NCBI RefSeq assembly: GCF_900582625.1
Contig: NZ_UTIQ01000241.1
Coordinates: 806,001 to 870,000, forward strand
DNA length: 64,000 bases
DNA from: Pseudomonas viridiflava
Lineage (GTDB): Bacteria > Pseudomonadota > Gammaproteobacteria > Pseudomonadales > Pseudomonadaceae
Direction of reading: 5' to 3'
Part shown: one piece after another, positions 6,962-15,437 of the stretch
Layout: each line of letters begins with the position of its first letter
How positions within the stretch are numbered: position 1 is the first letter of the stretch
The notes under the pieces: model-generated
What the model was told of the DNA's origin: nothing
The model's database searches: none
The model's input: only the letters and a program-made list of their open reading frames with translations
Translations under genes and position numbers: made by a program

Positions 6962-9886
6962 CTACTGATCAATCACCACCACTTCCACCAAGAGCTTCAT
7001 CGCCACTTGCCGCAGCTCTTGCAAGTCCACGGGCTTGGCCAGGCAGTCTTGCGCGCCACGGCGCAGCGCGTCGGCAAACACATCTTCGTCGGCGGCGGCG
7101 CTAACCACCAGCACCGGCACATCGCTCAGATGCGGGGTGCGGCGCAGCAGGTCGAGAATATGCAGGCCATCGCCGTCGGGCAGGTCGAGGTCGAGCAGCA
7201 CCAGGTCCGGCGTGAAACTTTCGAGCATGGCGTACGCGCGCTGTATGGACGCGGCACCACGTACGTCCGCCATTCCGCGCAGGCCTTCCTGCAATACCCG
7301 CATGCACGCCGGGTGATCTTCCACACACAGCACGGCAGCCAATTCCTTGCTTTCCTTCGCGGCAACGGAGCTCGACGGCGCGCTGGTTTCCGGCGCGGCA
7401 GCGCTAGGCAGGTCGATCCAGAAACGACTGCCAATGCCCGGCGTGCTCATCAAGCCCAGCTCGCCATCCATCAACTCCGCCAGTTCGCGGCTCAGCACCA
7501 AACCGATGCCGGCGCCGGGGATGGTCGAATTTTCCCAACCGAGGCGCTGAAACGGTTGGAACAGCCGGCTCTGTTGATCGTCGGTCAGGCCCGGCCCGGT
7601 GTCCTGCACCCATAGACGAATGCCGCTGGCGCGCACTTCGTAGCCGAGGCTGACCATGCCTTGCGGGCTGTTGTATTTAATCGCGTTGGACAGCAGGTTG
7701 AGCATCACCTGCCGCACCCGACGGACATCGGCCCAGACGTACATGCCGGACTGTTCCGACGCCATCACTTGCAACTGCTGGCCACGTTGAGAGGCTTCCG
7801 GCTGCACCAGCTCGGCACAACTGCGCAGCAGCTCCGCCACGTCGACAGAGGAAAACTGCAATTGCTGGCGCCGGCTTTCGATGCTGGAAAGGTCAAGAAT
7901 GTCTTCCACCAGCGAGGTCAAATGGCGACTGGCGTTTACGATCTCGCGGGCATAGTCGGCCTGCTGTTCGGCGCCGGGCTGCTCCTGGGCGTCCAGCTCG
8001 ATCAATTGCGCAAAGCCGTAAATGGCGTTGAGTGGTGTACGCAACTCGTGGCTCATGCTCGACAGGAAACGGCTCTTGGCCTGGCTGGCCTCTTGCGCCT
8101 CCAGGCTGGCGCGGCGCAAGTCTTCCTGCACTTGTTTGAGTCCGGAAATATCCACGTGGGTGCCGGCCACGCGCATGGGTCGACCTTGCGCATCGCGTTC
8201 CAGCACTTTGCCGCGACTGAGCAGCCAGACGTAATTGCCCTCGGCGTCGGCGAAGCGATATTGCGCCTCGAAGGTGTCTTCGGTGCTGTCGGCAAAACCG
8301 AAACGCAGCTGACGCAAGCGGTCGAGATCGTCGGGGTGCACACGCTGGTTGAACTCGGCAAATGTCAGGCACTGGATATTCAGGCCGTAACGCTTCACGC
8401 CCCGCCCGCGCACGGTAATGGTCATGCTCCGCGCTTCAACTTCCCACAGGCTTTCGGTGGTGCTTTCGAGCACCAACTCCAGTTGAGCTTGCGCTTTGAA
8501 GCGCTCGTCTTCGCTGGCCTGGAGTTGCTGCCCGGTCTTCTGGGCCGCCTCGGCCATGTAGGCCAGTTCGTCGATCTCGATGTCGGTGGACTGCGGCTTG
8601 TAATTGCCTTTTCCCAGCTCGCCCATCATGTCCACCACATCCGCCATGGGCTTGGCCAATTTGGCCGTCAGCAGCCGTGAGCGGCGCCACATCCAGGCGA
8701 AGAACAGCAGGTAGAAAAACACCAGACCGGCGATCAGCAGGTAGCCAATCTGCTGATAGCGCTCGGCCAGATTTTCGGTGGCCTGGAAGATGTTTGCTTC
8801 ATCCACCACAACCATCAACCGCCAGCCGGTTTGCGGAATTTCGCTCCAGGCCACCAGTTGCTTGCGACCGTCCAGCATCACTTCCTTCACATCACTGCGG
8901 CTGGCGGTCATGGCTTGCAGCAACGGCTGCAAATCGCGGCGGTCTTTAAGGTCGAAGTCGTCGGGCTTGAGCACCTCGCGCCGCACCGCTTCGGCGTAGC
9001 TGTATTCGGTCAGTTCGTTAAGGCCGAAATCCTCCTCGCCGGCAGCGGGCAAGGCGATGACTTTCTGATCGCGGCTGACCAGCACGGCATAGCCATGCCA
9101 GGGCACTTGCAGGTTGCCGATTTCGCTGACCATCTGACCGACCGTGATGTCGAGCCCCACCACACCTTCAAGAAAATTATCGCGGTACACCGGCGCCACC
9201 GCCGACATCATCCAGCCTTGGCCGGCGGGGTCGAGATACACGTCGGTCCACACCACCTTGCGCTCGGGGTTGTGCTTGGCGTCGGCCAAGTAATAGAAGT
9301 TGTAATCAGGAATCACCATGTCGTGGGCATAGCGATCCGGCGTCATGAAGAACGGGTAGATGCGGTTGTAGCTGTCCCAACTGTTGAAATACAGGGCCGA
9401 CACCAGCGGGTTGGCGTCGCGTATCCAGCGCATCAGTACGTCCACGCGGGACAGGCGCAGCACTTTGTCGTGGTCCTGTTTTTCCACCGGTGTGGCGTTG
9501 GAATAAAACGACGCCGCACGCCCCTCGTCGCGATGGCTGTAATGCACGCCGTCGGGCGTGGTGGAATAGCGTGAGCGCTCCAGTGCATCGGCCTGATACG
9601 TCAGGTCGGATAGCGCGCGCGTGGTCGCGGCCTGGTAGATTTTTGTCTGCGCCTCCAAGCCCTCGAGGCGCCGGCCAATGATCTCGCCCTCGCGTTGCAC
9701 GGTGCCGGTTAAATCCTGGGCAGCGCGCTGTTGCAGGTAGTCCAACTGGGTGTCGCGAATGGCGGTATTGGTGAGCAGGTACACGGCAATGAGTACCGAC
9801 TCCACCAGCACCAGCGGAATCAACGCACTTTGCAAAAACGCGCGCCAAATCCATTGGCGCAAGGGGTAACGCGGGCTACACGGCAT
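6962..9886 (-). CDS. Hybrid sensor histidine kinase (dCache-PAS-HisKA-HATPase-REC)
   Basis: A 974-residue membrane kinase. An N-terminal transmembrane helix (about residues 15-38) and a second one (about 375-397, LLIAGLVFFYLLFFAWMW) flank a periplasmic double-Cache type sensor domain. After a HAMP-like linker come a PAS domain (about 455-590), a HisKA H-box HELRTPLNAIYGF with the phospho-accepting His near residue 612, N-box NLLSNAIKYN, G-boxes DTGPGLTDDQQ and GAGIGLVLSREL, and a C-terminal receiver domain with the phospho-Asp in VLLDLDLPDGDG near residue 897. Ligand and output partner are not encoded nearby: no cognate response regulator or effector flanks it. The weak Shine-Dalgarno leaves the exact start slightly open. 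Confidence 0.9.
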   Translation of the reverse strand: MPCSPRYPLRQWIWRAFLQSALIPLVLVESVLIAVYLLTNTAIRDTQLDYLQQRAAQDLTGTVQREGEIIGRRLEGLEAQTKIYQAATTRALSDLTYQADALERSRYSTTPDGVHYSHRDEGRAASFYSNATPVEKQDHDKVLRLSRVDVLMRWIRDANPLVSALYFNSWDSYNRIYPFFMTPDRYAHDMVIPDYNFYYLADAKHNPERKVVWTDVYLDPAGQGWMMSAVAPVYRDNFLEGVVGLDITVGQMVSEIGNLQVPWHGYAVLVSRDQKVIALPAAGEEDFGLNELTEYSYAEAVRREVLKPDDFDLKDRRDLQPLLQAMTASRSDVKEVMLDGRKQLVAWSEIPQTGWRLMVVVDEANIFQATENLAERYQQIGYLLIAGLVFFYLLFFAWMWRRSRLLTAKLAKPMADVVDMMGELGKGNYKPQSTDIEIDELAYMAEAAQKTGQQLQASEDERFKAQAQLELVLESTTESLWEVEARSMTITVRGRGVKRYGLNIQCLTFAEFNQRVHPDDLDRLRQLRFGFADSTEDTFEAQYRFADAEGNYVWLLSRGKVLERDAQGRPMRVAGTHVDISGLKQVQEDLRRASLEAQEASQAKSRFLSSMSHELRTPLNAIYGFAQLIELDAQEQPGAEQQADYAREIVNASRHLTSLVEDILDLSSIESRRQQLQFSSVDVAELLRSCAELVQPEASQRGQQLQVMASEQSGMYVWADVRRVRQVMLNLLSNAIKYNSPQGMVSLGYEVRASGIRLWVQDTGPGLTDDQQSRLFQPFQRLGWENSTIPGAGIGLVLSRELAELMDGELGLMSTPGIGSRFWIDLPSAAAPETSAPSSSVAAKESKELAAVLCVEDHPACMRVLQEGLRGMADVRGAASIQRAYAMLESFTPDLVLLDLDLPDGDGLHILDLLRRTPHLSDVPVLVVSAAADEDVFADALRRGAQDCLAKPVDLQELRQVAMKLLVEVVVIDQ

Positions 9887-9979
9887 AGGGCAGGTCTCAG
9901 CAATAACTGCACGTTACGACAGAATACTTATGAGCCTAATCTTATAGCCTGTTGGCGCCGATGGCGTACGGCAAGCTGG

Positions 9980-10008
9980 TCGACGCGCTGGAACCTTTGC
10001 AGTAGACT
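9980..10008 (+). promoter_or_regulatory. Putative ssrA promoter
   Basis: TCGACG (9980-9985) and TAGACT (10003-10008) are separated by exactly 17 bases and lie about 33 bp before the mature tmRNA 5' end. This fits a sigma-70 promoter for a processed stable RNA. Confidence 0.5.
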
Positions 10009-10040
10009 GCCGGTCCCAATCGTTAACCACGATAGGTTTT

Positions 10041-10428
10041 GGGGCCGATTAGGATTCGACGCCGGTTACAAAACTTGAGGGGCATGCCGAGTTGGTAACA
10101 GAACTCGTAAATCCACTGTTGCAAAACTCTATAATTGCCAATGATGACAATTACGGTGCCCAACTAGCTGCGTAAGCAGCCTAGTCGCACTTCTGGTAGC
10201 TTCGGCTCCAGCAATCATGAGGGGATGTCTGTAAACCCAAAATGATTGTCATATAGAACAGAATCGCCGCGTAGTACGTTGTGGACGAAACGGCTAAAAC
10301 TTACACAACTCGCCCAAAGCACCCTGCCCGTCGGGCGGCTGAGGGTTAACTCAATAGACACGGCTAAGCATGTAGAACCGACAGCAGCGGACTGGCGGAC
10401 GGGGGTTCAAATCCCCCCGGCTCCACCA
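10041..10428 (+). ncRNA. ssrA: tmRNA (transfer-messenger RNA)
   Basis: The 5' end GGGGCCGATTAGGATTCGAC and 3' end (GGTTCAAATCCCCCCGGCTC then CACCA) pair to form the tRNA-like acceptor and T arm; CCA is encoded. The resume codon GCC at 10137 opens a tag reading frame of ANDDNYGAQLAA, ending at TAA 10173-10175. The length of about 388 nt is normal for gammaproteobacteria. It rescues stalled ribosomes with SmpB. Its 3' end is the integration site of the adjoining element: an identical 28 bp copy is found at 17133-17160. Confidence 0.97.
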
Positions 10429-10430
10429 AA
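10403..10430 (+). repeat. attL: 28 bp direct repeat (3' end of ssrA)
   Basis: It spans the T-loop, 3' acceptor strand and CCA of tmRNA plus AA, and is identical base for base to 17133-17160. The tmRNA on this side is intact, so integration preserved the gene. Confidence 0.9.
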
Positions 10431-10434
10431 CAAG

Positions 10435-10469
10435 CCCCTGATTTTCCTAGTGAAATTCAGGGGTTTTTT
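10435..10469 (+). terminator. Element-supplied terminator for ssrA
   Basis: CCCCTGA (10435-10441) pairs with TCAGGGG (10457-10463), followed by six T. It lies just inside the element and would replace the native ssrA terminator, which now sits at 17166-17197. Confidence 0.75.
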
Positions 10470-10474
10470 ATTGG

Positions 10475-10492
10475 GTGTCGAAAAAGTGTCGA
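10475..10492. repeat. Left copy of an 18 bp direct repeat (candidate integrase arm site)
   Basis: GTGTCGAAAAAGTGTCGA, itself a tandem pair of GTGTCGA, recurs identically and in the same orientation at 17010-17027 near the other end. Its place inside each att site suggests arm-type integrase or excisionase binding; this is an inference. Confidence 0.6.
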
Positions 10493-10530
10493 TTAGGCTA
10501 GCTTCTGATGGTTGAAACAAGGAGTTCGAT

Positions 10531-11376
10531 ATGCCACTCGCTGATCAAACCATCGCCATAATTGGGGCAATTCCCGACGCCCTATGGGGGGCGTTGGCTG
10601 GCGGGCTTTTGACCACCTTAGGCACCGTAATTTCCAACCGGCACAACGCTGCAAATCTAGAAAAGCAGCTCGCTCATGACTCCATTGAGAAGTCAAAAGA
10701 ACGAACCGGCACACTCCGCCAAGAAGTGTATCTACTTGTCGCGGAAGAACTAGCGAACGCCAACAGCGTCCTAGGCTCCCTTTCCGACGGGAACCTAACA
10801 AGCTTTCAGGCAGCAACCGAGATGAAAGGCCTCTTTTCATCTGTGGAAAAGCTGAAGCTGGTTGCCGAACCAGCCACGGCAATCTTGGTAGGCGAGCTAA
10901 GCGATAGCTATGGAGCGGCACTGATGCGACTGCTTGCAGCTTCAACCCCACTCATGGACAGCCGCATAGATATAGATATCGCCAGCAAATCATGTGAAAA
11001 GGCCAGCGAGGAGGCTAATCGTTATCTAAGCATCATCACGGACATGATCGACTCCGGACAGATCGATGTAGGCGCACATAAGCAATTACAAAATCGCTTT
11101 GAATTTCATCAAAAACGAGCAGACAAGCTAGCAGCTGAACGCAATGCATTGTGGGTAACGCACTCTGAGCGCCAACTGAATTTTACAAAAATCCTGGTGG
11201 GAGAACTCAAGCCCTTAAGCGGACGCTACGTAGCAGCAAACACAGCAATCAGAAGTGATCTAGGACTGCCGGCTGAGCCCCAAAAACTCGAGGAGCAAAT
11301 GGCGAGACAATGGGAAAAAATGGAAAACGAGCTGTACAAAACTCTAGATACTTTAAAGATTCAAGACCATGGCTAA
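10531..11376 (+). CDS. Membrane-anchored coiled-coil protein of unknown function (element cargo)
   Basis: A 281-residue protein with one N-terminal hydrophobic segment (about residues 14-35, ALWGALAGGLLTTLGTVIS) followed by a long charged, helical, coiled-coil-like cytoplasmic region. AAGGAG precedes the ATG at 10531. Its stop codon overlaps the stop of the convergent integrase gene by two bases. I recognise no family. It lies next to attL, a usual place for accessory cargo such as phage-defence genes, but no effector motif is visible, so function is unassigned. Confidence 0.7.
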   Translation: MPLADQTIAIIGAIPDALWGALAGGLLTTLGTVISNRHNAANLEKQLAHDSIEKSKERTGTLRQEVYLLVAEELANANSVLGSLSDGNLTSFQAATEMKGLFSSVEKLKLVAEPATAILVGELSDSYGAALMRLLAASTPLMDSRIDIDIASKSCEKASEEANRYLSIITDMIDSGQIDVGAHKQLQNRFEFHQKRADKLAAERNALWVTHSERQLNFTKILVGELKPLSGRYVAANTAIRSDLGLPAEPQKLEEQMARQWEKMENELYKTLDTLKIQDHG

Positions 11377-12359
11377 CTAGCGATTATTGGCCCATAACGT
11401 ATGGCATCAGCTAGGTGGTCGGGCGCTAAATGGGCGTAGCGCATAGTCATGGCAAGATTGGAGTGCCCCAATATTTTTTGTAAAGTGAGTATGTTGCGGC
11501 CATTCTGAATGAAGTGGCTGGCAAATGTGTGGCGCAAGCCATGCGCAGCTTGCCCCTTAGGTAGCTGAATCGTCGTTCTTGCGAGTGCGCGACGGAACGA
11601 AGTAATGGCGGAGTTCGGTTGTCCATGCCGCTTCCAGTGACTAACAATTTTCACCTCCAACTCAGGCGAGATAGGTACCGACCTAACCTTGCCACTCTTA
11701 GTCCCGCTGAAAGTGATCACCGCATTGCGCAGACCAGTAGGCTTGAGTTTTTCAGCTTCTGACCAACGTGCACCGGTAGCCAAACAGATCAGCGTGATTA
11801 TCTCGACGTGTGGGTTATCGCAGGCTCTTCGGATCTCCGTCAGCAGCTCTGCAATCTGCTCATTGGTCAGCCAGGACAACTCACGCTCCTGGATCTTCAA
11901 CGGCTTCACCAACGCAAGCGGATTGGCGTAGTCGATGACGCCCAGGCCCCTCAATTCGTTGTACACCGCACGTAGATACCCCAGCTCGTTGTTGAGCGTT
12001 TTCGGTGACGTGCCCTCCCCTAACCTCACCCGTCGATCATGGGCGTAAGTCTGAGGATCGAGCTTTGCAGCCTGAGGGTTTCGCAGACGCTTAGCGACCA
12101 GATCCAACTTGGACCGACGACGCTCACCATCACGTAGCGAATGCCCGTGCAGGTCAAACCACGCGCTCACCAGCTCGGTTAGCAACCGACGATCTTTCGG
12201 CTTAGGCGACCAGTCAGGGTTATCAACAACCTTGGCTCTACAGGTGGCCTCGAATCGCTGGGCCTCGCCTTTGGTCTTGAAGGTCTTACGGAAACGCTTG
12301 CCCTTAATGGGTTCGACGTCGACCTTCCAGCGCCCATCCGGTAACGGTTCTATGGCCAT
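11373..12359 (-). CDS. int: Tyrosine site-specific integrase
   Basis: A 328-residue phage-type integrase. The N-terminal arm/core-binding part includes a helical SAM-like region (ERRRSKLDLVAKRLRNP). The catalytic domain shows the first Arg in ATGARWSEAEKL, the box HGLRHTFASHFI, LGHSNLAMTM, and the nucleophile Tyr in RYAHLAPDHL. It would recombine the element at the ssrA 3' end. The ATG at 12359 overlaps the rep stop as TGATG, so it is probably translated by coupling; an upstream in-frame ATG at 12377 would lie inside rep. Confidence 0.95.
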   Translation of the reverse strand: MAIEPLPDGRWKVDVEPIKGKRFRKTFKTKGEAQRFEATCRAKVVDNPDWSPKPKDRRLLTELVSAWFDLHGHSLRDGERRRSKLDLVAKRLRNPQAAKLDPQTYAHDRRVRLGEGTSPKTLNNELGYLRAVYNELRGLGVIDYANPLALVKPLKIQERELSWLTNEQIAELLTEIRRACDNPHVEIITLICLATGARWSEAEKLKPTGLRNAVITFSGTKSGKVRSVPISPELEVKIVSHWKRHGQPNSAITSFRRALARTTIQLPKGQAAHGLRHTFASHFIQNGRNILTLQKILGHSNLAMTMRYAHLAPDHLADAIRYGPIIAS

Positions 12360-13636
12360 CAGACGGCACGCCCCCATCGCACATGTCGTTCCTCCAACCG
12401 ATCTTTGATGTGCTGGAAGAGGTCTAACTCGCTCATATCCTTACCCGCGTAGTGATCGCGAATGACGGGCCAACAGTCCCATTGTTTTAGGGTAGAGAAC
12501 GCCTTTTTTGCGCTCACCCGTTCCCTTGCCAGCAAGCTGACGAAGTTGCCCAGGAAAAGCTCAACGTTCTTGCCCGAGAAGCCGCGAGCGGTTTTGTAGT
12601 GGCGTTTGTACTCAGTGGCTTCCACCAGGGAATCCACCGGCAGATCAACCCGAGCATCGTTGCGCATCAACGTCCATACGGGGTCGAAATAACCAGGGCG
12701 AGAGAGGAAACGGAATTGCCCAAGGCCGTATTGCCACAGGCCATCCAAGTGCCCTGCAAACGCTTCATAGGAGTTCGTTTCGATGGCCTTGCCAGTGGCA
12801 AGGTCGATGGAGCCAGCAGCGAATTGGTGGACTACGGAATGGTGGTAGCGCAGCTCAACACGCCAAACATCCTGTGCGGCGTTGTAGTTCTGGGGGTCGT
12901 TGTCGTCGAAGCTGTTACGGCGCTTCCACACCCCTTCCCAGTAATCCAATTTGTCGGTGGCCTTGGCCTGTTCGGTCTTGTTATAGATGCTCAGCTGAAT
13001 GGCGCCCGCAGAGCCGAACATCGAGGTTTCACCACGGCCGTAAACGCTCGACTTGGTGTCCCACTCGATCTGATTGATGCCGGTAATGTCGCGTTGGGTA
13101 CGCGCACGGCAATGCATGCGAGCAACAAGGTCAGCCGGTGGCTGCCAGCCCTGTACATCCAGGGCGAGGTGGACTGCGCACTGGTTACGCTCGACGTTAA
13201 TCAGAACATGCGAAGCGTAGTAGTCGAGACGTTGCTGAAGGCGTTCAGGGCTGAGGCTGTCGATGGCATGGGGGGACACTTCAATTTTGAGGTGCGGGCC
13301 GATTACATCGACCTTGGTGTTGAAGTTCTTCACCAGCAGAACAAAGCCCAAGTCGGCGTTCTGGAGCTTGTACTGGTAGCCGGAGTCTTTGCTAACGCGC
13401 CCGGCGTGCCACCGCTCACCTGCGAAATCGACAATGGTCCCTGGCTTGTCGAACAGGCTCATAATCTCGGGCAGGATCAGCCCGCGATAAAGCTGGCGGA
13501 CCGTATCGACCGCACAACGCAGCAATCGGACCCTCGTCAGGTCAGTGATTCGAGCATTGCCCGGATCAACAAAGATGCGGCCCGTTGGGCACTCGAAACC
13601 ATCGTTGTTCAGACGAACATGGTCTTTGGCTTTCAT
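12359..13636 (-). CDS. Phage/plasmid replication protein, X/II family (filamentous-phage type)
   Basis: A 425-residue protein whose C-terminal half resembles the Phage_X/RstA group of rolling-circle replication initiators: DVWRVELRYHHSVVHQF, then a region of aromatic and charged residues ending RWGRAV. Features seen are internal stretches such as HLKIEVSPHAIDSLSPERLQ and GAIQLSIYNKTEQAKA. GGAG 8 bases upstream supports the ATG at 13636; the reading frame extends further upstream but lacks a good start signal there. It is followed directly by int with a TGATG overlap, the same order as in Pf prophages (replication gene then integrase). The nicking tyrosines cannot be picked with certainty by eye. 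Confidence 0.82.
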   Translation of the reverse strand: MKAKDHVRLNNDGFECPTGRIFVDPGNARITDLTRVRLLRCAVDTVRQLYRGLILPEIMSLFDKPGTIVDFAGERWHAGRVSKDSGYQYKLQNADLGFVLLVKNFNTKVDVIGPHLKIEVSPHAIDSLSPERLQQRLDYYASHVLINVERNQCAVHLALDVQGWQPPADLVARMHCRARTQRDITGINQIEWDTKSSVYGRGETSMFGSAGAIQLSIYNKTEQAKATDKLDYWEGVWKRRNSFDDNDPQNYNAAQDVWRVELRYHHSVVHQFAAGSIDLATGKAIETNSYEAFAGHLDGLWQYGLGQFRFLSRPGYFDPVWTLMRNDARVDLPVDSLVEATEYKRHYKTARGFSGKNVELFLGNFVSLLARERVSAKKAFSTLKQWDCWPVIRDHYAGKDMSELDLFQHIKDRLEERHVRWGRAV

Positions 13637-14023
13637 ATCGAATTCTCCATCAATGGCCAATGTTGGCCGGTTCAAATCTGATTTCATTGACGTGTTACAG
13701 GGACGTCGCGCGTCCGGCTGCGCGCTGGCTGTCGCTCTGTACCTAGCCGCTCCGCTGCGCGCGCAGTCAGCCGCGTCGTTGGTGATTCCGCTGGGTTTGA
13801 ATTCCTCAGGCGGCAGTTGGCTAGCCACCCTGGAGGCGGATAAGGCGAAGTAAAGAAGCAGGAGGACAACCGCCAGAAGAAGCGGCCGTGATGACGACAG
13901 GTTGGAGAGCAAGACCAAGGGCTCTGCCCTTGTTATCCCGCTCTTGCCGCCGAGGGCTCGGGAGTGTGGGGTGATGAAACTACCCCACACTCCTCGCGAT
14001 AGGCTGTTCATGGCTGCGCAGGG
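13637..14023. other. Non-coding, hairpin-rich stretch upstream of rep (candidate replication origin)
   Basis: No supported gene in 387 bp. A perfect 12 bp stem (13961-13972 with 13982-13993) carries a 9-base loop, and CAAGGGC/GCCCTTG (13916-13932) forms a 7 bp stem with a 3-base loop. The stretch between 13690 and 13780 is also rich in short GC palindromes. Filamentous phages keep their nick site and complementary-strand origin in such folded intergenic DNA, so this is the likeliest origin. A role as terminator for the upstream genes is the alternative. Confidence 0.5.
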
Positions 14024-14413
14024 TCAAGGGTGCGCTGCGCCCGTGCTTCCGTTCGCCGGAACAGCAGAGCCGTTCCGACGAGCCGGGAGCGCGGCCCCTG
14101 ACCCGCCGAAATTAGGGTGGGCGATTTGGCCCAGTACGTTGCCGGAACCATGCCGGTCGCGGTTCCGCATCACCCGTATGGTGCGAATGTCGGTAAAGAA
14201 GGTTTCGTCGGGATAAGGTCGTTTCGAAGCGGCGTCGATGGCCAGGAAGTCACCGTCGCTCCAGACCCCATCCATTGGCAGCACTACACCTACAATGTGG
14301 GCGCAGCACCAATGAGACTCAGGCTCCTCAGGGCAGACCAGTTCCAGCAGAACGGTTTGGCCAATGTAGGAGGTGGCGTTAGCAGCTTGAACTACGGTGT
14401 TGGGACTATGCAT
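14024..14413 (-). CDS. Hypothetical phage-element protein
   Basis: A 129-residue protein with a beta-rich N-terminal part (SYIGQTVLLELVCPEEPES, HIVGVVLPMDGVWSDGDF) and a low-complexity Gly/Ala/Asn tail. Its start overlaps the end of the preceding excisionase-like gene by 8 bases, so the three small minus-strand genes (14839 down to 14024) form one operon leading towards rep. No family was recognised. Confidence 0.6.
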   Translation of the reverse strand: MHSPNTVVQAANATSYIGQTVLLELVCPEEPESHWCCAHIVGVVLPMDGVWSDGDFLAIDAASKRPYPDETFFTDIRTIRVMRNRDRHGSGNVLGQIAHPNFGGSGAALPARRNGSAVPANGSTGAAHP

Positions 14414-14618
14414 GGCTGTAGTCCCCCGCTTTGAACTCCTTTTTCCCTCTCACTAGGTCTTCTCGAAGGCGGGCCAAATTAACCATTCGAAAGTCAGCAA
14501 AACGCATACTAGGTATGGTTCCAGAATCAACCCATTCGGTTGCCTCCTCCACTGATATGCCACTCATTTCGGCAAACGCGGGAAGACTGCAAAGCTCAAG
14601 CGGTTGGTCGCAGCTCAT
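14406..14618 (-). CDS. Small excisionase-like winged-helix protein (copy 2)
   Basis: A 70-residue protein. AGGAG lies 8 bases before the ATG at 14618; the GTG at 14627 would overlap that Shine-Dalgarno. The body LPAFAEMSGISVEEATEWVD then SGTIPSMRFADFRMVNLARL has the helix-turn-helix and wing spacing of small phage excisionase/MerR-like DNA-binding proteins. The same pattern (F-A, W-V/I, P-S, V-N-x-A-x-L) appears in the upstream neighbour at 14615-14839, so the two look like tandem paralogs. Start and upstream stop overlap as ATGA. Confidence 0.65.
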   Translation of the reverse strand: MSCDQPLELCSLPAFAEMSGISVEEATEWVDSGTIPSMRFADFRMVNLARLREDLVRGKKEFKAGDYSHA

Positions 14619-14839
14619 GGCGTCCACTCCTGTTCGAGAAGCTGGTTTGTAAGCAGGGCCACATTCACCATCACATGACGCCCAACCTTGCGTGAAGGTA
14701 GGTATTCATTGCGAATCCACCCCCAGACCACATCGTGGTCTTCGGACATCCGTATCCAATTGGCAAACTCACGCCAAGGCATGAGAGGAGGCGCCAAGTG
14801 ACTCGGAAAATCTTTTAGCGTGAGGCTTATTCCTTCCAT
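14615..14839 (-). CDS. Small excisionase-like winged-helix protein (copy 1)
   Basis: A 74-residue protein starting at the ATG 14839 (MEGISLTLKDF). An in-frame ATG at 14935 is less likely because it would read through the operator array. The body PWREFANWIRMSEDHDVVWG then WIRNEYLPSRKVGRHVMVNV resembles excisionase-type DNA-binding proteins. It is the first gene of the leftward operon and divergent from the Arc-like gene at 14942, with three palindromic sites between them. A role in excision or in control of rep/int is inferred. Confidence 0.62.
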   Translation of the reverse strand: MEGISLTLKDFPSHLAPPLMPWREFANWIRMSEDHDVVWGWIRNEYLPSRKVGRHVMVNVALLTNQLLEQEWTP

Positions 14840-14860
14840 TTGTAGGTCTCGCGACACAGA

Positions 14861-14930
14861 GGGACCACCGTGGTCCCGGCAATCGAATTGGACCACGGTG
14901 GTCCCATTGCTGTAAAGACCACGGTGGTCC
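14861..14930. promoter_or_regulatory. Array of three palindromic operators between divergent genes
   Basis: GGGACCACCGTGGTCCC (14861-14877), GGACCACGGTGGTCC (14890-14904) and GACCACGGTGGTC (14917-14929) are perfect odd-centred palindromes with the same half-site, GACCAC. Their centres are 28 and 26 bp apart. They fill the gap between the leftward ATG at 14839 and the rightward ATG at 14942. This is the layout of a repressor-controlled lysogeny switch; the likeliest ligand is the adjacent Arc-family protein. Confidence 0.82.
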
Positions 14931-14941
14931 ATCATTTAAAA

Positions 14942-15364
14942 ATGAGCAGAGAAGACCCACAATTCAAACTACGAATGCCCTCCGATCTACGAGCGCTTGC
15001 AGAGCAAGCAGCTAAAAATTCCGGGAGATCTTTGAATGCCGAACTCGTCGCCCGAATCGAGGGAAGCTTTATGGGAGAGTCATCGCCGCCCAGACTGATA
15101 CCTGCAGAGCGAGCAAGAGAGCTGGCGATATTGGCGAGAAGCGGAATCCCGGATGAAGTCCGAAAGCGCGCTATCGAAGCGATCGCAGAAGCTGTAAGGC
15201 TCGGTCACAGCGAAGCATTCGCCAAATTGAGTGACCTACATCTAGGCTCTGGGATACCAGATGAAGAGCTGGATGAACTTCTTAAAGGCGTTATTGAGGA
15301 GCTCGAAGAAGCCGGTTACCGAGTAAAATGGGACGATATCACTTATATGTTTATTGAATTTTAA
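14942..15364 (+). CDS. Arc-family ribbon-helix-helix DNA-binding protein
   Basis: A 140-residue protein. Residues 5-45 (DPQFKLRMPSDLRALAEQAA then KNSGRSLNAELVARIEGSF) are a textbook Arc/Mnt ribbon-helix-helix motif: a short beta strand, then two helices with the N-A-E-L turn. The remaining acidic, helical part has no recognised domain and could serve oligomerisation. The ATG at 14942 is chosen because the longer frame from 14870 would be coded through the operator array. Divergent transcription from the excisionase-like genes and the three palindromes upstream point to an autoregulating repressor of the element. Confidence 0.8.
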   Translation: MSREDPQFKLRMPSDLRALAEQAAKNSGRSLNAELVARIEGSFMGESSPPRLIPAERARELAILARSGIPDEVRKRAIEAIAEAVRLGHSEAFAKLSDLHLGSGIPDEELDELLKGVIEELEEAGYRVKWDDITYMFIEF

Positions 15365-15437
15365 ACTAACAAGTTAATCTAAAAATAAAACACACTACCA
15401 TCTACCGCAAGATCAACAGCAGAAGAAAAGGAATTCC

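Noticed and set aside
7661..8680. 339-codon plus-strand frame inside the sensor kinase gene
   Set aside because: It is a shadow frame of a high-GC gene; the kinase frame shows all catalytic motifs.
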